Assembly: GCA_020248915.1 (NCBI GenBank)
Contig: JADCGP010000008.1
Span: 310,001-374,000, forward strand
DNA: 64,000 nt
From: Rubrivivax sp.
GTDB lineage: Bacteria > Pseudomonadota > Gammaproteobacteria > Burkholderiales > Burkholderiaceae_C
Direction of reading: 5' to 3'
Shown here piece by piece: positions 59,378 to 64,000 of the stretch. Numbering within the stretch: the stretch's first letter is position 1; every line of letters begins with the position of its first letter. A program made the position numbers and the translations under genes. The notes beneath the pieces are model-generated. The model did not search any database. It was not told the origin of the DNA and saw only the letters and a list, made by a program, of their open reading frames with translations.

Positions 59378-60037
59378 TCAGTACTCCACGGGAAGCGGGT
59401 CGAGGCTGCGCCAAATATACCAAGTGGCCACCGAGCGGTACGGCGTCCAGGCATCGGCCACCTCGCGGGCTTCGGCCCGCGAGACCGGCTCCCCGCTAAA
59501 GTAGGCCACGCTGATGCCCTTGAGCAGGCCGAGGTCGTCCAGCGGCAGCACGTCGGGGCGCATCAGGTGGAAGATCAGGAACATCTCGGCCGTCCAGCGG
59601 CCGATGCCCCGGATGGCCACCAGCTCGGCGACGATGGCCTCGTCGTCCATCCCGGCCCAGAGCGCGGGGCGGACGGCGCCGCCCGCGAAGTGCGCCGCCA
59701 GGTCGAGCAGGTACTCGGCCTTGCGCGCCGACAGGCCAGCCTGGCGCAGCGCCGCCGGGGCCAGCGCCTGCACGTGCGCCGGCGCGAGGTGCGTCGTCCG
59801 GCCGCCGACGGCGGCGGCGAAGCGGTCCCAGACCGCCTGCGCGGCCTTCACCGAGATCTGCTGGCCGACGATGGAGCGTGCCAGCGTGGTGAAGGCGTCG
59901 CCGCGGCTGGCCAGCCGCGCCTGACCGAAGCGCGGGATCAGCTTGCGCATCACGCGGTCGCGCCGAGCCAAGTGCCGGCAGGCTTCGTCCCAGTACTCCG
60001 GCGTGACCGGCAGCGCCGGCGCGGCGGGCTTGGCCAT
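59378..60037 (-). CDS. HhH-GPD DNA glycosylase (3-methyladenine type)
   Basis: A 219-residue base-excision repair glycosylase of the AlkA/MagIII type. It has [19 protein letters not shown] at the base-flipping region and the helix-hairpin-helix [17 protein letters not shown]. The catalytic Asp lies in [11 protein letters not shown]. There is no iron-sulfur cluster motif. The start is ATG 60037, five nt after the cysS stop. Its placement between cysS and accA is common in Burkholderiales. Confidence 0.93.
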   Translation of the reverse strand: MAKPAAPALPVTPEYWDEACRHLARRDRVMRKLIPRFGQARLASRGDAFTTLARSIVGQQISVKAAQAVWDRFAAAVGGRTTHLAPAHVQALAPAALRQAGLSARKAEYLLDLAAHFAGGAVRPALWAGMDDEAIVAELVAIRGIGRWTAEMFLIFHLMRPDVLPLDDLGLLKGISVAYFSGEPVSRAEAREVADAWTPYRSVATWYIWRSLDPLPVEY

Positions 60038-60042
60038 CGTGG

Positions 60043-61428
<1,386 letters not shown>

Positions 61429-61567
61429 GGTGAAGGACGGGGATCCGGGTGGTGGTGCCGGCGGGCGTAGGGACGGGATCGCCACGCACCGCGCCGGGCC
61501 GGGGCCGGCGCGGCCGCACTGCGGCCCGCGGCCGCGGGGCGTCGGGTCCGCCGACGGACGGCCCCGA

Positions 61568-61588
61568 TAGAATGCGATCCAGTATAGC
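61568..61588. promoter_or_regulatory. Divergent promoter elements cysS / TPR gene
   Basis: On the plus strand TAGAAT (61568-61573) and TATAGC (61583-61588) could serve the TPR gene. On the minus strand TATACT (61586-61581) could serve cysS. The opposing -10 boxes are only a few bases apart. No convincing -35 boxes are seen in the GC-rich flanks. Confidence 0.4.
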
Positions 61589-61651
61589 GGCGGGCATCGG
61601 GCCCGCCGGCCGGCGCGCCGGCAGTGCCCGACCCTGCAGCCTGACCCGCGC

Positions 61652-62179
61652 ATGCCCGTCCGCCCCCGCATTGCCCCCGCGTTGCTCGTGCTGGTCCTGT
61701 CCAGCATCGGGTTCGCGGTCCCCGCGCGCGCCGGCGACGCCGAGGTCGCGCGCGACATGCTGGCCCGGGGCGATCCGGTGCGGGCGCTGGAACTCGTCGA
61801 CACCGCCCTGTTGCGGCAGCCACTGGACGCCACGCTCGGGTTCCTGCGTGGGGTGGCGCTGATGGACCTCCAGCGTGACGGGGAGGCGCTCACACAGTTC
61901 GAGGGGCTCGCCGAGCGGTACCCGGAACTGCCCGAGCCGTTCAACAACCTCGCCCTGCTGCACGCGCGGGCCGGCCGGCTCGAGCCGGCGCGGCAGGCGC
62001 TCGAGTCGGCGCTGCGCAACGACCCGGGGCACCGCACGGCACGCGCCAATCTCGGCCTCGTGCACCTGATGCTCGCGCGCCAGCACTGGGAACTGCTGGC
62101 CGCCGGTGGACCGGTCGATCCCGCACTGGCGCGACGGCTGGAAGGCGTGCGCGTACTGCTGTCCGCCGCACCCCGCTAG
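61652..62179 (+). CDS. Exported tetratricopeptide repeat protein
   Basis: A 175-residue protein with a signal peptide (about 1-27, cleavage after ARA) and three to four TPR motifs (about 30-145, including [20 protein letters not shown] and [20 protein letters not shown]). The SNLALLHA-type second helix and the [15 protein letters not shown] segment are typical of the family of CDC27/TPR proteins found next to the cyclophilin genes in Burkholderiales. A role in periplasmic protein interaction is inference. It is divergent from cysS. Confidence 0.85.
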   Translation: MPVRPRIAPALLVLVLSSIGFAVPARAGDAEVARDMLARGDPVRALELVDTALLRQPLDATLGFLRGVALMDLQRDGEALTQFEGLAERYPELPEPFNNLALLHARAGRLEPARQALESALRNDPGHRTARANLGLVHLMLARQHWELLAAGGPVDPALARRLEGVRVLLSAAPR

Positions 62180-62227
62180 ACTCCATCGCCTTTCCTCCGT
62201 CGCCCCGCCGTGCCGCCCCGCGCCCTC

Positions 62228-62836
62228 ATGAACCTTGCCGTCACTCCCCTGGTACGCCTCGCGCCGCGCATGCTGCCGCGCCTTGCCGCCCCGCTGGTCG
62301 CTGCCCTGACGCTGATGCTCGCACTGCCCGCGGCGGCGCAGCAGGTGCGGCTGCAGACTTCCGAGGGCGACATCGTCGTCGAGCTCGACCGAGACAAGGC
62401 CCCGAGGACGGTGGACAACTTCCTCCAGTACGTGCGCGCCGGCCATTACGACGGCACTGTGTTCCACCGGGTGATCGACGGCTTCATGATCCAGGGCGGC
62501 GGCATGAAGGCCGACATGAGCGAGAAGCCCACGCGCGCGCCGATCCCGCTGGAGAGCCGCAACGGCCTGTCCAACGTGCGCGGCACGGTCGCGATGGCAC
62601 GCACCGCCGTGCCCGACTCGGCGACCGCGCAGTTCTTCATCAACGTCGCCGACAACGCGTTCCTCGACCAGCCGCGCGCCCGTGATGGCAACGGCTACGC
62701 GGTGTTCGGCAAGGTGGTCGCCGGCATGGACGTGGTCGACCGCATCCGCACCGTGCCCACCGCCAACCGCGGCATGCACTCCAACGTGCCGGTTCAACCG
62801 GTGACCATCAAGCGCGCCAGCGTGGAGGCGAAATGA
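62228..62836 (+). CDS. ppiA: Periplasmic peptidyl-prolyl cis-trans isomerase (cyclophilin)
   Basis: Speeds proline isomerisation of exported proteins. The 202-residue protein has a signal peptide ending LALPAAA, then a single cyclophilin domain. The active-site [15 protein letters not shown] holds the catalytic Arg, and [10 protein letters not shown] carries the peptide-binding Gln and Phe. Start ATG 62228 gives a normal signal peptide; GTG 62210 and ATG 62270 are alternatives, and none has a clear Shine-Dalgarno. It overlaps ppiB by 4 nt. Confidence 0.92.
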   Translation: MNLAVTPLVRLAPRMLPRLAAPLVAALTLMLALPAAAQQVRLQTSEGDIVVELDRDKAPRTVDNFLQYVRAGHYDGTVFHRVIDGFMIQGGGMKADMSEKPTRAPIPLESRNGLSNVRGTVAMARTAVPDSATAQFFINVADNAFLDQPRARDGNGYAVFGKVVAGMDVVDRIRTVPTANRGMHSNVPVQPVTIKRASVEAK

Positions 62837-63336
62837 CCAGGACCGTCCGCATGGAAACCAGCGCGGGCTCGATCCGCATCGAGCTCGACGACGAGAAGGC
62901 GCCGCAGTCGGCGGCCAACTTCCTCGAGTACGTCAACAAGGGCCATTACGACGGCACGGTGTTCCACCGCGTGATCCCGGGCTTCATGATCCAGGGCGGC
63001 GGCTTCGAGCCCGGCATGAAGCAGAAGCCAACGGCGGCCCCGATCCGCAACGAGGCCGGCAACGGCCTGAAGAACCGGCGCTACACGCTGGCGATGGCGC
63101 GGACGAGCGACCCGCACTCGGCCACCGCGCAGTTCTTCATCAACACTGCCGACAACGGGTTCCTCGACTTCCGCGCCGAGAACGCGCAGGGCTGGGGCTA
63201 TGCGGTGTTCGGGCGCGTCGTCGAGGGCAGCGAGGTGATCGACTCGATCGAGCGCGTCCAGACCGGCCGCAAGGGCTTCCACGACGACGTTCCGCTCGAG
63301 GACGTTCGCATCGAGCGGGCGGTCGAGGTCCGGTGA
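62833..63336 (+). CDS. ppiB: Cytoplasmic peptidyl-prolyl cis-trans isomerase (cyclophilin)
   Basis: A 167-residue single-domain cyclophilin without signal peptide, the cytoplasmic partner of the preceding gene. It shares long identical stretches with it: [32 protein letters not shown] and GYAVFG.VV.G. That suggests an old tandem duplication in which one copy gained an export signal. ATG 62833 overlaps the ppiA stop (ATGA); its own stop overlaps the lpxH GTG (GTGA). Confidence 0.95.
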   Translation: MTRTVRMETSAGSIRIELDDEKAPQSAANFLEYVNKGHYDGTVFHRVIPGFMIQGGGFEPGMKQKPTAAPIRNEAGNGLKNRRYTLAMARTSDPHSATAQFFINTADNGFLDFRAENAQGWGYAVFGRVVEGSEVIDSIERVQTGRKGFHDDVPLEDVRIERAVEVR

Positions 63337-64000
63337 ATCCGCGCGCCGACGCCCGGCACGAAGACCGGGCGACGATGCCGCGCTACTTCCAGGTCGCGGC
63401 GCACGAGCGCTGGCGGCGCATCGACTTCATCTCCGACCTGCACCTGGCCGAGGACATGCCGCGCACCTTCGCGGCCTGGGAGCGGCACCTGCTCGACACC
63501 CCGGCCGACGCGGTCTACATCCTGGGCGACCTGTTCGAGGTCTGGGTCGGCGACGACGCGCGCCACCGGGCGTTCGGCCGCCGCTGCATCGACGTGCTGT
63601 CCGAGGCCGCGAGCCACCGCACGATCGGCATCATGGTCGGCAACCGCGACTTCCTGCTCGGCGGCGCGATGCTGCGCGACTGCGGGGCGCTGGCGCTGCC
63701 CGACCCCACGCTGCTCGTCGCCTGGGGCCAGCGCATCCTGCTCACCCACGGCGACGCGCTCTGCCTGGCCGACGAGCCCTACCAGGCGTTCCGGCGCGAG
63801 GTGCGAAGCCCGCGTTGGCAGCGCGAGTTCCTCGCCCGGCCGCTGGCCGAGCGGCAGCGCATCGCCGCCGACCTGCGCGCCGCGAGCGCCTCGCGGCGCC
63901 GCTTCGACGGCGACCCGGACCTCGATGTCGACCCCGCGGAGGCGGTGCGCTGGCTCCACCTGCAGGGAGCGGCCGAGATGGTGCACGGGCACACGCACCG
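63333..64000 (+). CDS. lpxH: UDP-2,3-diacylglucosamine diphosphatase (partial, runs off window)
   Basis: Hydrolyses UDP-2,3-diacylglucosamine to lipid X in lipid A synthesis. About 222 codons are visible. Metallophosphatase motifs are in order: [48 protein letters not shown] and, at the window edge, MVHGHTHR. The start is GTG 63333, overlapping the ppiB stop; ATG 63375 (MPRYFQVAA) is an alternative. Only the last few residues should be missing. Gene order ppiB-lpxH is frequent in Burkholderiales. Confidence 0.93.
   Translation, partial: MNPRADARHEDRATMPRYFQVAAHERWRRIDFISDLHLAEDMPRTFAAWERHLLDTPADAVYILGDLFEVWVGDDARHRAFGRRCIDVLSEAASHRTIGIMVGNRDFLLGGAMLRDCGALALPDPTLLVAWGQRILLTHGDALCLADEPYQAFRREVRSPRWQREFLARPLAERQRIAADLRAASASRRRFDGDPDLDVDPAEAVRWLHLQGAAEMVHGHTH

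Overview
This window reads as core chromosome of a GC-rich betaproteobacterium of the order Burkholderiales, probably near the Rubrivivax/Leptothrix/Ideonella group. That placement is inferred from gene content and gene order: the rimP-nusA-infB-rbfA operon, the cysS / DNA glycosylase / accA / tilS / lysC / tRNA-Ser string, a PHB phasin, a glycogen cluster, and an E3 subunit of pyruvate dehydrogenase that carries its own lipoyl domain. No complete mobile element, CRISPR array, phage or secretion locus is visible. Genes are densely packed, with many ATGA/GTGA stop-start overlaps and several GTG or TTG starts.

Layout. 1-5.8 kb (minus strand): rimP-nusA-infB-rbfA, the last cut by the window edge. 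The operon has a clear sigma70-type promoter and, directly after it, a hairpin plus eight-T terminator in the leader. 5.8-11.2 kb: fabI, a basic amino acid decarboxylase, an NfeD/stomatin pair, a DUF2237 protein and tRNA-Ser(GGA). 11.4-22.8 kb: glycogen metabolism, with glgC-glgA on the minus strand diverging from glgP-glgB-glgX-malQ on the plus strand across an AT-rich gap. 22.9-25.6 kb: a P2-type cation ATPase. 25.6-32.4 kb (minus): aceE-aceF-lpdA and a small unknown gene. 32.5-35.8 kb (plus): a PAS histidine kinase and FixJ-type regulator divergent from aceE. 35.9-39.4 kb: folD, an M3 oligopeptidase and a DUF4124-glutaredoxin protein. 39.4-46.7 kb (minus): MFS permease, rmuC, 2-hydroxyacid dehydrogenase, NhaD-type antiporter, nitroreductase, thioesterase and a histone-deacetylase-like protein. 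46.8-50.3 kb: phasin, a patatin-like lipoprotein, and a 7Fe ferredoxin with a ferredoxin-NADP reductase-like flavoprotein. 50.3-52.6 kb: a TPP riboswitch and a TonB-dependent receptor. 52.6-56.1 kb: tRNA-Asn, a fasciclin protein, a TTC38-like TPR protein, a decayed PIN-domain toxin and tRNA-Ser(GCT). 56.1-64 kb: lysC, tilS, accA, a DNA glycosylase and cysS (minus), then a TPR protein, two cyclophilins and the start of lpxH (plus).

How it works together. The glycogen genes form a complete synthesis and degradation set. PDH, fabI and accA feed and run fatty acid synthesis, and the phasin indicates PHB storage, so carbon storage is a recurring theme. The less ordinary signals are regulatory: the terminator in the rimP-nusA leader; a promoter region where fabI and rimP -35 boxes overlap; a TPP riboswitch whose aptamer holds the Shine-Dalgarno of a receptor that looks like a siderophore receptor; paired pseudo-palindromes flanking the phasin promoter; perfect inverted repeats between two divergent gene pairs; a recurring TAGAAT -10 hexamer; and a PIN toxin with lost active-site residues beside a tRNA gene. 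I did not find a new multi-gene system.
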